From: Micromonospora noduli
GTDB lineage: Bacteria > Actinomycetota > Actinomycetes > Mycobacteriales > Micromonosporaceae
Direction: 5' to 3'
DNA length: 64,000 bases
Assembly: GCF_003264365.1 (NCBI RefSeq)
Contig: NZ_PYAK01000005.1
Coordinates: 62,001-126,000, forward strand
Below, one piece after another: positions 45,135 to 54,267 of this stretch. A model generated the notes under the pieces. It searched no databases and had not been told where the DNA came from. It saw only the letters and a program-made list of their open reading frames with translations. How positions within the stretch are numbered: position 1 is the stretch's first letter; each line of letters starts with the position of its first letter. The position numbers and the translations under genes are program-made.

Positions 45135-46328
45135 ATGAAGTTAAGACAGTGGTCGACCGTCGGCCTGGTCGCCGTCGCGACCATCGCCACGCTGAACACG
45201 GTGCCGGCGACCGCGAGTCGCCCGTACGACCCCACGACGCAGAGCCTCGGCACCCTCGGCCTGCGCCACGGCCTGCACGTCGGCACCGCGGTCAGCATGG
45301 ATGCCCTCAACGACGCCAGCGACCCGCAGTACCGCAAGCTGGTCTCCTCAGAGTTCGCCTCGGTCACCGCCGAGAACGTGATGAAGTGGGAGAGCCTGGA
45401 GCCGACCCGCGGCGCCTACAACTGGGGGCCGGCCGACCAGTTCGTCGACTTCGCCAAGCGCAACCGGCAGAGCGTGCGCGGCCACGTGCTGGTCTGGCAC
45501 AACCAGCTGCCGGCCTGGTTGACCAGCGGCGTCGCCGACGGCTCCATCAGCAAGCAGGAGTTGCGCGAGCTGCTGCGCAACCACATCACCACCGTCGTGA
45601 ACCGCTACAAGGGCAAGATCTGGCAGTGGGACGTGGTCAACGAGGCGGTCAGCGACCCGTGGGACACCCCGTCGACCCTGCACTACAAGGGCTTCTGGGC
45701 GCAGAACCTCGGGCCCGGCTACATCGCCGACGCGTTCCGCTGGGCGCGGGCCGCCGACCCCAGGGCCCTGCTGTTCTACAACGACTACAACATCGAGGCG
45801 TTCGGCTCGGGCAACCCGGCGGACGACAAGACCCAGTTCGTGTACGACATGACCAAGAGCCTGCGGGCCCAGGGCGTCCCGATCGACGGTGTCGGCTCCC
45901 AGGGGCACCTGGGCACCCAGTACGGCAACTTCGACACCCTCCAGGTGACCGCCGCGCTGAAGAAGTTCAGCGGGCTCGGCGTCGCTACCGCGTTCACCGA
46001 GGTCGACGTCCGCAGCCAGCTGACGGAGGGCGTCCAGGCCGGTAACTCGGAGGAGATCAACCCCCGGCTACAGGCGTCGGCCGCGAACTTCAGCGTGCTG
46101 ATGAAGGCGTGCCTCGCCGTGCGGAGCTGCCTGTCGTACACCGTCTGGGGTTTCAGTGACAAACATTCGTGGGTGCCGGGCTGGTTCGACGACCCGCCGG
46201 AGGGCCTGGCCACCATCTACGACGAGAACTACCAGCCCAAGCGGGCGTACCAGGAGTTGAAGTCCGACCTGATCTTCGCAGGGCCGCCGTACGTCCTGCC
46301 CCGCATCGCACCCAAACCCCGCCGCTGA
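45135..46328 (+). CDS. Secreted GH10 endo-1,4-beta-xylanase
   Basis: The 397-residue precursor has a signal peptide (to ~27, ATA-S). A single GH10 barrel follows: VTAENVMKWESLEPTRG, VRGHVLVWHNQLPAWL, acid/base Glu in WDVVNEAV, LFYNDYNIEAFG, GVGSQGHLG, and nucleophile Glu in AFTEVDVR, then SYTVWGFSDKHSWVPGWF. There is no carbohydrate-binding module. It cuts internal xylan bonds outside the cell; its products would feed the nearby pentose importers. The ATG at 45135 has GGAAGG upstream; the frame opens at 45111 with ATT-type residues and no RBS. Confidence 0.94.
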   Translation: MKLRQWSTVGLVAVATIATLNTVPATASRPYDPTTQSLGTLGLRHGLHVGTAVSMDALNDASDPQYRKLVSSEFASVTAENVMKWESLEPTRGAYNWGPADQFVDFAKRNRQSVRGHVLVWHNQLPAWLTSGVADGSISKQELRELLRNHITTVVNRYKGKIWQWDVVNEAVSDPWDTPSTLHYKGFWAQNLGPGYIADAFRWARAADPRALLFYNDYNIEAFGSGNPADDKTQFVYDMTKSLRAQGVPIDGVGSQGHLGTQYGNFDTLQVTAALKKFSGLGVATAFTEVDVRSQLTEGVQAGNSEEINPRLQASAANFSVLMKACLAVRSCLSYTVWGFSDKHSWVPGWFDDPPEGLATIYDENYQPKRAYQELKSDLIFAGPPYVLPRIAPKPRR

Positions 46329-46334
46329 CGCCCA

Positions 46335-46370
46335 GGGCCGTGTGGAGCTTCCCGAAGCTCCACACGGCCC
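46335..46370 (+). terminator. Terminator hairpin behind the xylanase gene
   Basis: GGGCCGTGTGGAGCTTC (46335-46351) pairs exactly with GAAGCTCCACACGGCCC (46354-46370); the effective loop is CCCG. It begins 6 bases after the stop. Confidence 0.85.
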
Positions 46371-46487
46371 GTGTGCCGCCACGGACGTCGACGTTCGACT
46401 CACGTTCGGTGGTTCCGTTGCGCCATCCGGACGCCATCGGAGGGCTGGTGCCGGATCTGCCGGTTTATTGATGGTGTTGGTGTCACT

Positions 46488-46859
46488 ATGGCAGGCGTGG
46501 GAACTGCGAAAACTGCCATGCCTGCGATCTCGCCGCTCACCGGCGATCCCATCAAGCGGGCCGATGCCGAGCGGCTAGCGGGGGTGCTGAAGGCCTTCGC
46601 CGATCCGGCGCGACTCCGGTTGCTCAGCCTGATCCAGTCCGCGCCGGAAGGTGAGGCGTCAGTGAGTGACCTCACCGCGGCGCTCAATCTCTCCCAGCCG
46701 ACGGTGAGTCATCACCTTCGGATCCTCACCGAGGCCGGCCTCCTTGAACGCGACAAGCGCGGGGTCTGGGCGTACTACCGCCTGGTGCCCGCCGCGATCG
46801 CGCAGATCGCCGACCTGTTGACGCCGCCCCGGAAGCGGGCGACGAAGAGGGCCCGCTGA
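46488..46859 (+). CDS. ArsR-family winged-helix regulator
   Basis: A 123-residue HTH_5 protein with the core LAGVLKAFADPARLRLLSLI, helix-turn-helix LTAALNLSQPTVSHHLRIL and wing LLERDKRGVWAYYRLVPAAI, and a basic tail. None of the usual metal-binding Cys pairs (ELCVCD type) is present, so it need not be a metal sensor. The ATG at 46488 is chosen for the sensible lead-in; RBS is not obvious. No arsenical or metal genes adjoin it. A function in xylanase control is conceivable but unsupported. Confidence 0.85.
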   Translation: MAGVGTAKTAMPAISPLTGDPIKRADAERLAGVLKAFADPARLRLLSLIQSAPEGEASVSDLTAALNLSQPTVSHHLRILTEAGLLERDKRGVWAYYRLVPAAIAQIADLLTPPRKRATKRAR

Positions 46860-46880
46860 CCGGGCCGGAGGGCCGGCTCG

Positions 46881-47680
46881 TCACATCCGCTCCAGCGTGC
46901 GGATGCCGAGCAGGTGCAGCCCCTGCCGCAGGGTCCGGGCGGTCAGCTCGGCCAGCAGCAGGCGGCTCTCCCGCAGCTCATCGGTGGCACGCAACACCGG
47001 GCAGCGCTCGTAGAACGCGTTGAACGCGGTCGCGAGTCGGTGCAGGTAACCGGCGAGCTGATGAACTCGAGACTCCCCTCCAACTCGCCGACCACCCCGG
47101 CGGAGCCGAGCAGCTCGACCGCGAGCGCCCGCTCCGCCGGCTGCGCCACCACGATGGGCGCTTCCGGCCGCACAGCGGTTCCGGCCCGCCGCAGCACGGA
47201 CCGGATCCGGGCGTACGCGTACTGGAGGCAGGGCGCGGTGTTGCCGTCCAGCGCCAACATCCGCTCCCAGTCCAGGACGTAGTCCTTGGTCCGGTCGACG
47301 GACAGGTCGGCGTACTTGATGGCACCGATGCCCACCGCGCGGCCGATCTCGTCGGCGGTCCCGACGTCCAGATCCGGGTTCCTGCTCCGGGCCAGGTCGG
47401 TGGCACGGGCGACCGCCTCCTCCAACAGTCCGACCAGCTTCACCGACTCACCGGCCCGGCTGCGCAGCATCCGCCTGTCGGTGCCGAGGATGGACCCGAA
47501 GCCGAGGTGCTCGACCCGGGCCGGCGGGCAGAGCCAGCCGGCCGCCTCAGCGACGGCGAACACCATCGCGAAGTGCTGCCGCTGCGGTAGGCCGACGACG
47601 TACAGCAGCCGGGTAGCGCCCAGCTCGCCGACGCGCTGCCGCAGCGCGGCCAGGTCGGTGGTCGTTTCGGTCGACACCGG
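46881..47680 (-). pseudogene. argS: Truncated, frameshifted arginyl-tRNA synthetase remnant
   Basis: The minus-strand frame from about 47680 down matches the middle and C-terminal half of ArgS ([95 protein letters not shown]). At about 47063-47066 the ArgS reading moves to another frame: after SLEF the continuation [20 protein letters not shown] and [20 protein letters not shown] lies in the adjacent frame and ends with ERM and a stop at 46881. The HIGH-type catalytic half is absent; its place is taken by the divergent lipoprotein gene. A single-base loss explains the shift, so this is a decayed gene. Confidence 0.85.
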
Positions 47681-47715
47681 GCAGGGAACTGCCTCGGGAC
47701 AGACGAGGGGTGATG

Positions 47716-48471
47716 ATGAGCCGATACACACCACTGCCGATGGCCCGTACGCGACGCGCGCTCGCGCTGCTCGGCACCGTCGCACTGGCTGCTGCCTGCA
47801 CCACCACCGAGGATCCGCCCGGCTCAGCCCCGGCGACCACCGCACCGGCCACCGCGTCGGCGTCAGCACCCCCGACAGACCCGCCATCGCCGAGCGCGAG
47901 CACCCCGGTGACCATCCCGACCTCCGCCTTCGTCGAGTTGCCCGCCGAGCTGCGGAAGTCTCCGCGACGGACGACGCCCGTCGAGGAGGCCCTGCCGAAG
48001 CTGTGCGGCAACGAGTTCGGTACCGGCGGCCGGCAGGTAACCGCGAGCGCCGCGATGACCGTCACCTACCAGAAGGCCGGCGAGCCCTCCAGCAACGTGC
48101 CGCAGGGGATGATCCACCAGACCATCTTCACCTTCGACGGCGACGGCGCCTCGGGTTACCTGAGCCGTCTCCGCACGGCCGTGCAGGCGTGCCCCTCGTA
48201 CGACCAGTCCGGAAACCGCGTCACCGTCAAGAGTCACGCACTGCCCGGGGTCGGCGACGAGGCGTTGCTGCTGACCCGGACCTGGCCCGAGACGAGCCTG
48301 AACGGCGAACGCACCGGCGAGACCGCGTCCAGCCAGATCGCGGTGGCCCGTGTCGACAGCGCGGTGACGGTCTTCGACGACCAGGGGTGGGAGGGCACCA
48401 GCGGCAACCCCGCCATCCTGGACCGGGTCGTCCGCGACGGCGTACGCGTCATCGACACCTGGCAGCGGTAA
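47716..48471 (+). CDS. Secreted lipoprotein of unknown function
   Basis: The ~251-residue protein has a basic lead and a hydrophobic stretch ending in the lipobox LGTVALAAAC. A Thr/Ala/Pro/Ser-rich linker (~25-70) follows, then a soluble domain (~75-251) with two Cys in the region LPKLCGNEFG and VQACPSYDQ. The start could be GTG 47710 or the ATGs at 47713/47716; GAGGGG favours 47716. Similar actinomycete lipoproteins carry a sensor-like PknH extracellular domain, but no clear match is claimed. Confidence 0.7.
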   Translation: MSRYTPLPMARTRRALALLGTVALAAACTTTEDPPGSAPATTAPATASASAPPTDPPSPSASTPVTIPTSAFVELPAELRKSPRRTTPVEEALPKLCGNEFGTGGRQVTASAAMTVTYQKAGEPSSNVPQGMIHQTIFTFDGDGASGYLSRLRTAVQACPSYDQSGNRVTVKSHALPGVGDEALLLTRTWPETSLNGERTGETASSQIAVARVDSAVTVFDDQGWEGTSGNPAILDRVVRDGVRVIDTWQR

Positions 48472-48585
48472 CCCCGAGGTCGCCGCCACAACGGCTTCCA
48501 CCGACCGGTCCTGTTCTCCGTCGGATCATGGACACCTGGACCCGGGCCGCGCTCGCGCCCGGAGACTAGGGGATCTCGGTCCACA

Positions 48586-51219
48586 GTGAAGTTGACGACC
48601 TGGATGTGGCGGCTGATGAAGGTTTCTCCCCCGGGCAGCGGCGAGCACCGCGACGGCCCACCGCATGCCGGCGAGCTGTTCACCGACCGGGAGACCGAGT
48701 CCCAGGCGTTCAAGTCGACAGTTACCCGTTTTCGCCAGCTGCTCGACAGTGACGACGAGGTCGGGGTCGCCCGCCACAACGTGCTGACCTTCTACGGCCT
48801 GGGTGGCATCGGCAAGACCGCTCTCTCCGAACGGTTGGAGGCCTGGGTCCGTCACGACCTTCCGCTCGTCAACGGCTGGGGGCCGCCTCCGGCCACCAAC
48901 GTCGACACGACGGCCCGCATCGACCTGCACGGCTCTGCCGGTCGCATGGACCTTCCGGCCGCACTGCTCGCGTTGCGGGCCGGTGCGGCCGGCATCCGTC
49001 GCCGTTGGCCGGTCTTCGACCTGGCGTTCACGGCCTACTGGTCGGCCCTACGTCCCGGTGAGCCGCTGCCACGCTTCCGGGGGCGGGACGAGCTGGAGAA
49101 CTCGGTGGCGGAGACGGTGGGCGAGGTGCTCAAGGACCTCGGCTCGCTGGCGGACCTTGCCGGTGGCACGGCCGCCTCGCTCGGGGTGCGTGGTGTCCGG
49201 AAGGTGGTCGGCGAACTCCGGCGCCGACGTGATCTGCGGCTCGCCGTCGACGGGTTCGCGGGCTTCGAGGATTTCCTGCTCCGTTGCGCCGACGAGCCGA
49301 GCCCCACCGAGCCTCGACCGGCCCTGGCCTGCGAGCTCGCCGCGGCTCTGTCGTGGGAGCTGGCCCAGATCGTTCCGTCGCCAATGGTGGCGGTGTTCGT
49401 CGACACGACCGAGCGGCTCGCCCTGGACCCGCGACGGGTCTCGGAGGGACACCTCAACCGGCTGATCCACTGCATGCCGAACGTGTTGTTCGTACTGACC
49501 GGGCGCGATCTGCTGGACTGGTACGACGACAGCCGCGTCGACCTTCCGCACCGCGGGTGGTGGACCTGGCCAGGGCTCGTGCCGGGTGCCCCGGACAATC
49601 CCCGGCAGCATCTCGTGGGCAACCTCTCCCCGTCGGACACCCGGGCGCTGATCCTGCGCGGACGGACCCAACTCGACCTGCCGATGAGCGACGAGGTTGT
49701 CGAGGACCTGGTCCGATCGTCGGCGGGGCTGCCGCAGTATCTGGAACTGGCCCGGCAGGTCGCCATCTCGATCAAGGATGCCGGGGTCGGACGCCAGGTG
49801 AAGACCCAGGACGTCACGGGTTCCCTCGGTTCGCTGGTGATGCGCATCCTCGACGACGTTCCGGCCGACGAGCAACGGGCCATCCGGGCCGCGTGCCTGT
49901 TCCGGGTCTTCGACACGCATCTGATGGCGGCCGCGGCGGACGTCGACCACGGGTGCGCCGAGCGGGCCGTTCGGCGTCCGATGATCGACCACCACCACGG
50001 CGACCGCTTCCCGTACCGGATACACGACGCCGTCCGGGAGGCGATCCGCCGGTCCGACCACCAGATCTCCGGCGGCTGGGCCGAGCGCGACTGGGAGCTG
50101 GCTGCCGTCCGGGCCGCCGCGGCAGTCCGACGTCTGCATGACGATGCCAAGGATCGTGAGGACAATCGCGAGGTCCTGGACCTGATCGGTGTCGCCGTCG
50201 TGCTGGTGTGCGAGCAGAGCACGACGCTGGAGCCAGCTCCGAGCGAGAACTACGCGGACTGGTTGTCACGTGCGATCGTGTTCAGTCCTTCGGTGCAGGG
50301 CCTGCGGTCCCGGGTGCCGGCGGCGAGCCGCACCGAGTACGGTCGCCTGGTCCTGAACTTCATCGCGGCCAAGTCCATCGAGACGCCCGTGGACGAGCGA
50401 CTCGGTCTGCTCCGCGAGATCTTCGACTCTGATCACCCGCTCTGGACCGCCGCGGGCCGGCATCTGGGCTACACCCTGCGGCTGCGCCAGCGTTGGGACG
50501 AGGCGCTCGCCGTCTTCGACGAGCTGGTCGCATGTAAGCCCGCGCCACTGCACCTGGGGCAGCGTCCACAGGTCCTGAGCCTGGCGCGGCGTTTCACAGA
50601 CGCCGACCAGGCCGCGCAGGGGCTCCCGGTGCAGAGCTTCATCACGAGGCTGGCGGAGTACGCCCATGGTCGGCCGGAGCGCTACTTCGCCGAGGTCCCC
50701 GACAAGATGGCAAAGCTTCGCGGCGCCGGCCGCCAGCGGGAGTATCTGGAAGAGGTCGGCACACTGCTGATGCGGCGGGCGTTCTTCCGCGGCGATGTGA
50801 GCGTCGACGAGTTGCGCGACTTCGCCGAGCAGGCCGACCTGTCCGGCCACCTGGTAGCGACCCGCTCGGCGCTGCTGACCACGGTCCTGCTGGGGCGCTC
50901 GGCCCCGACGGACATCGTGCTGGCCATCGACCGGCTACGAACCCTGGACGAGGCGTCGATGGGCGATATCGGGTACCGCTACGGACTTGCCGAATCCTGC
51001 ACGGCACTGATCGTCGGCGACCGCGACCGCCTGGAGCGACTACGAGACGAGCTCAGCCGGCTGCCGTCGCGAACCCGTTCGATGATCCCGGTCGAGTGCT
51101 TCCTGGAATCGGTTGGCTTACCACTGCCCGCCCAGCCAACCCAGTGGCTCGAGCCCGCCGAGGTCGTCACCCGCCGCTGGGCCGATCACTTCGCGGCGTA
51201 CGCCGCACGTCACAGGTGA
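48586..51219 (+). CDS. Large STAND-type NTPase (NB-ARC/NACHT-like) with helical C-terminal repeats
   Basis: An 877-residue protein. The N-terminal ~60 residues are short and without recognised effector. The NTPase has Walker A LTFYGLGGIGKTAL (71-80), a hydrophobic Walker B MVAVFVDTTERL (~266-277), NVLFVLTGRDLLDW, and GLPQYLELARQ, similar to the GxP motif of STAND ATPases. A winged-helix-like part (~420-480, FPYRIHDAVREAIRR) and alpha-solenoid TPR-type repeats (~500-860, RQRWDEALAVFDELVA) follow. GTG 48586 is used; ATG 48604 and 48616 are also possible. Homologues act as signal-transducing switches, including in phage defence. It is beside an argS remnant. Confidence 0.8.
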   Translation: MKLTTWMWRLMKVSPPGSGEHRDGPPHAGELFTDRETESQAFKSTVTRFRQLLDSDDEVGVARHNVLTFYGLGGIGKTALSERLEAWVRHDLPLVNGWGPPPATNVDTTARIDLHGSAGRMDLPAALLALRAGAAGIRRRWPVFDLAFTAYWSALRPGEPLPRFRGRDELENSVAETVGEVLKDLGSLADLAGGTAASLGVRGVRKVVGELRRRRDLRLAVDGFAGFEDFLLRCADEPSPTEPRPALACELAAALSWELAQIVPSPMVAVFVDTTERLALDPRRVSEGHLNRLIHCMPNVLFVLTGRDLLDWYDDSRVDLPHRGWWTWPGLVPGAPDNPRQHLVGNLSPSDTRALILRGRTQLDLPMSDEVVEDLVRSSAGLPQYLELARQVAISIKDAGVGRQVKTQDVTGSLGSLVMRILDDVPADEQRAIRAACLFRVFDTHLMAAAADVDHGCAERAVRRPMIDHHHGDRFPYRIHDAVREAIRRSDHQISGGWAERDWELAAVRAAAAVRRLHDDAKDREDNREVLDLIGVAVVLVCEQSTTLEPAPSENYADWLSRAIVFSPSVQGLRSRVPAASRTEYGRLVLNFIAAKSIETPVDERLGLLREIFDSDHPLWTAAGRHLGYTLRLRQRWDEALAVFDELVACKPAPLHLGQRPQVLSLARRFTDADQAAQGLPVQSFITRLAEYAHGRPERYFAEVPDKMAKLRGAGRQREYLEEVGTLLMRRAFFRGDVSVDELRDFAEQADLSGHLVATRSALLTTVLLGRSAPTDIVLAIDRLRTLDEASMGDIGYRYGLAESCTALIVGDRDRLERLRDELSRLPSRTRSMIPVECFLESVGLPLPAQPTQWLEPAEVVTRRWADHFAAYAARHR

Positions 51220-51258
51220 TGCAAACCCATCATCGCTCGTCGCTACGGGAGGTTCGCC

Positions 51259-51747
51259 ATGTCGGACGGTCAGGGAACGAAGGCACCGTGGCTTCCGCCG
51301 CGGTGGTTCATCCGGCTGGCCTGGTCGGTGCATCGGGGCCTGTACCGGGTCACCGGCAGCCGGGTCGGGCTGTGGCGACCCCGCGAGCACCGGTGGGGCA
51401 CGCTGCTGCTGACCACGACCGGTCGCCGCACCGGTGAGCAGCGCAGCGTCATCATCGCGTACTTCGAGGATGGTCCAAACCTGGTTGGCGTGGCGATGAA
51501 CGGCTGGGGTGAGGGCGCCCCCGCCTGGTGGCTCAACCTCCAGGCGCACCCGGACGCGTCGGTCGATCTGGCCGACGGGCGGCGGCTGGTCCGCGGCCGG
51601 GCCGCCACCGACGACGAGCGGTCGCGGCTGTGGCCCCGCTGGCGCGAGGCCGACAAGAACTTCGACGCCCACGCCGCGCGGCGATCGTCAGAGACCACAG
51701 TGGTGGTGCTGGAGCCCAGATCGGGTGGCGGCTCCCCGACGCCATGA
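51259..51747 (+). CDS. DDN-like deazaflavin-dependent nitroreductase family protein
   Basis: A 162-residue protein of the F420H2-dependent nitroreductase (DDN/AclJ-like) split-barrel family. Key blocks are WGTLLLTTTGRRTGEQRSVI, YFEDGPNLVGVAMNGWGEG, and PAWWLNLQAHPDASVDLADG. The N-terminus carries two Trp/Arg-rich helices (WFIRLAWSVHRGLYRVTG) typical of membrane-associated members. It probably uses F420, as do many actinomycete homologues. A GGAGG-type site lies before the ATG. Confidence 0.88.
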   Translation: MSDGQGTKAPWLPPRWFIRLAWSVHRGLYRVTGSRVGLWRPREHRWGTLLLTTTGRRTGEQRSVIIAYFEDGPNLVGVAMNGWGEGAPAWWLNLQAHPDASVDLADGRRLVRGRAATDDERSRLWPRWREADKNFDAHAARRSSETTVVVLEPRSGGGSPTP

Positions 51748-51904
51748 GGCGCTGCCAGGGTCGGAAGACAACTGCGGCGGTACGACGTCCCGCGCGCGTA
51801 CATCCCGGGTGGTAGGCCCATCGGCAACTCCGGCATGACGACTCACCAGCGGTTTGCTTCCTAGGCTGCCACGCGTACCCGTCACGCGACCGAGGGGATC
51901 CACA

Positions 51905-52339
51905 ATGTCTGTCCGTCACCTGCTCGCCGCCGCCGTAGCCGCCCCGCTCGCAGGGATCGAGCTAGCCGCACCGGCAGCCGCGCACGTCTCGGCCCAGCCG
52001 ACCGTTGCCACTGCTCTCTCCATGAGTTCAGGGCGTTTCGGTGCCAGTGCGGCCGTCCTGCTGGGGCTGTTCGGCACCATCATCGGAGGACTGGCCCTGG
52101 CGCGCCCCGACAGTCGGCTCGGTACCGGCTCGGGAAGCCTCGGAGCCGTCCTGGCCCTGGCGGCAGGGCTGATCGGCATGGCGCTGGGTGGGCTGGTGGT
52201 GGCCACCTCCGACAGTGGCATCGGCACGGGCAACGGGCGAGGCGGGGCCTACGTGGCGCTGATTGTCGGACTGGCCGGCGTGGTGCTCGGCGGGCTGGCC
52301 CTGCTTCGCGCGCGCCGCACCGGCCGCCTGGCGGGCTGA
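51905..52339 (+). CDS. Small membrane protein, DUF6223-like
   Basis: The 144-residue protein has a signal peptide-like start (MSVRHLLAAAVAAPLAGI, ending AAPAAAHV). Three hydrophobic Gly/Ala-rich segments (VLLGLFGTIIGGLALA, LALAAGLIGMALGGLVVA, LIVGLAGVVLGGLALL) are separated by short polar loops (DSRLGTGSGS, DSGIGTGNGR) that look duplicated. The C-terminus is basic. Its function is unknown. GAGGGGA precedes the ATG. It converges with the two-component system genes. Confidence 0.75.
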   Translation: MSVRHLLAAAVAAPLAGIELAAPAAAHVSAQPTVATALSMSSGRFGASAAVLLGLFGTIIGGLALARPDSRLGTGSGSLGAVLALAAGLIGMALGGLVVATSDSGIGTGNGRGGAYVALIVGLAGVVLGGLALLRARRTGRLAG

Positions 52340-52421
52340 CAGTGACCGGTTCCGGCGTGAAATCGCCTGGCCGATCTCGTACCGCCCATGATCGTTTCGG
52401 CCGACCAGCCGATGGTGGTGC

Positions 52422-53084
52422 TCAGGAGCGAGCGAGCCAACCAGGCACGGTCAGACCGGACTCGTAGGCGAGGATCACCAACTGGGCTCGGTCCCGGGCA
52501 TGGGCCTTGGTCATGATCCGGCTGACATGTGTCTTGGCGGTCGCCGGGCTCAGCACCAACCGCGCCGCGATCTCGTCGTTGGAGAGGCCGGCGGCGACCA
52601 GCGTCAGCACTTCACGCTCCCGCTCAGTGAGCACGCTCAGTCGCGGCCCGGGGTCGGGATGCTTGGCCCGGGCCGCGAACTCGGCGATCAACCGCCGGGT
52701 GATCGACGGCGCGATCAGCGCGTCACCCCGGGCCACCACCCGCACTCCGTGGATCAACTCCGCTGGCTCGGTGTCCTTGACCAGGAAGCCACTGGCACCG
52801 GCCCGCAGCGCGCCGTAGACGTAATCGTCCAGGTCGAACGTGGTCAGAATGATGACGCGAGCATCGGAGTTCGCGACGATCTCACCAGTGGCGGCCAGTC
52901 CGTCGAGCCCGGGCATCCGGATGTCCATGAGGACGACATCGGGTCGCAGTTGCCGGGCCAGTCGCACCGCCTCGAATCCGTCGGCAGCCTCGCCGACCAC
53001 CTCGAGACCGTCCTCACCGTCGAGAATGGACCGGAAACCGGCGCGTACGAGGGTCTGGTCGTCGACGAGAAGCAGCCGGATCAC
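52422..53084 (-). CDS. NarL/LuxR-type response regulator
   Basis: A 220-residue response regulator with a receiver domain (phospho-Asp D54 in LMDIRMPGLDG; Lys in GFLVKDTEP). A LuxR-type helix-turn-helix (LTEREREVLTLVAAGLSNDE, IAARLVLSPATAKTHVSRI) follows. The GTG start overlaps the kinase stop (GTGA). It is the partner of the kinase upstream; targets are unknown, but the ABC exporter upstream in the same direction is a candidate. Confidence 0.94.
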   Translation of the reverse strand: MIRLLLVDDQTLVRAGFRSILDGEDGLEVVGEAADGFEAVRLARQLRPDVVLMDIRMPGLDGLAATGEIVANSDARVIILTTFDLDDYVYGALRAGASGFLVKDTEPAELIHGVRVVARGDALIAPSITRRLIAEFAARAKHPDPGPRLSVLTEREREVLTLVAAGLSNDEIAARLVLSPATAKTHVSRIMTKAHARDRAQLVILAYESGLTVPGWLARS

Positions 53085-54214
53085 ATCTGCTCCCCCACCG
53101 GCGCCGGGTCGGCTCGCATCGGCAGACGGGCGCTGACCCGGAAGCCCCCGTCCGGCTGCGCGCCAGTGGTCAACGAACCGCCGAGTGCCCGTGCCCGCTC
53201 CCGCATTCCGAGGATTCCGCTGCCCGGCGAATCCGGCTGGCCGGTGCCGTCGTCCTCGACCTCCACGAGCACGTCGTCGTGATCGGGCCGGACCCGGACC
53301 ACAGCGGTGGTGGCACGCGCGTGACGCGCCACGTTGGTGAGCGCCTCCTGGACGATCCGATACACCGCCAGATCGACCTCCGGCGGTAGCGACCGTGTCT
53401 CGGCCAGCTCGGTGCGGATCTTCAACTCCGGCCCGGCGGCCGTCCTGATCAGATCACCGAGGCGGTTCAGACCGGGTGCGGGCACGACCGTCGGGGCCTG
53501 CCGCAGTGCGCCCAGGGTCGCGCGCAACTCACTCAACGTCTCCTTGCTGGTCTGTTTGATCGCGGTGAGGGCCTGCTCGGACCGGACCGGGTCGGGTCGG
53601 TGCAACGCGGCGCTGGCCTGCACGTTGATCAACGACAGGTGGTGGCCGAGCACGTCGTGCAACTCCCGGGCAATGCGCAGCCGCTCCTCGGTGGCCCGTC
53701 GCCGGGCCTCCTCCTCCATCCGCTGCTCGGCGACGACCGCTCGGGCCTGCGCCTCGGCGAGGTAGGCGCGGCGGTTGCGGGTCACGCCGACGATCACCGC
53801 GACGAGCCAACCGGCGTGCAGCAGCGTCGCCCCGTTCATGGTGTTCGGGGACCGGTTGTAGCTGTCCGCCACGGCGAAGGCGATCACCGAGGCGAGGCCG
53901 AGCCCGATGGCGACCGCGAGATATCCCTCGTCGACGACGGTGTAGAGCGCCACGACGAACACCAACATGATCGGGCCGGGCCGGTGCAGCAACGCTCCGT
54001 ACGCGCCGATGGCAACCAGCGCCACGACGCCCACCGGCACCGGGTGGCGGCGGCGGACGTACAGCGCGCCGGTGGAGAGCAGCACCGTCAGCAGCGCCGC
54101 CCATTCGGCGGCGGTGTCGATGCCACGCGACTGCACCACCAGGCCCGTGACGGCGACCAGACCCACGGCGGGCACCAGGGCCACGTCCGCCGTCCGGCCC
54201 CGCCACCCTGCCAT
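53081..54214 (-). CDS. NarL-type sensor histidine kinase
   Basis: A 377-residue kinase. The N-terminal half carries about five hydrophobic segments (1-150), with no large extracellular domain. The HisKA_3 phospho-acceptor block is RIARELHDVLGHHLSLINVQ, and the ATPase domain has EALTNVARHARATTAVV, then EDDGTGQPDSPGSGILGMRE. It belongs to the DesK/LiaS-like intramembrane-sensing class. It follows the ABC exporter gene after a 53-base gap and is coupled to the regulator gene. Confidence 0.92.
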   Translation of the reverse strand: MAGWRGRTADVALVPAVGLVAVTGLVVQSRGIDTAAEWAALLTVLLSTGALYVRRRHPVPVGVVALVAIGAYGALLHRPGPIMLVFVVALYTVVDEGYLAVAIGLGLASVIAFAVADSYNRSPNTMNGATLLHAGWLVAVIVGVTRNRRAYLAEAQARAVVAEQRMEEEARRRATEERLRIARELHDVLGHHLSLINVQASAALHRPDPVRSEQALTAIKQTSKETLSELRATLGALRQAPTVVPAPGLNRLGDLIRTAAGPELKIRTELAETRSLPPEVDLAVYRIVQEALTNVARHARATTAVVRVRPDHDDVLVEVEDDGTGQPDSPGSGILGMRERARALGGSLTTGAQPDGGFRVSARLPMRADPAPVGEQM

Positions 54215-54267
54215 GGGCCGAAGCCTAGCCTCCCGCGATCCAGCGGCAGAAGGTCCGACTGGACGGT

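Noticed and set aside
46881..47887. Complete arginyl-tRNA synthetase gene
   Set aside because: The N-terminal catalytic half is missing and the C-terminal part is in a second frame; a single continuous product cannot be formed.
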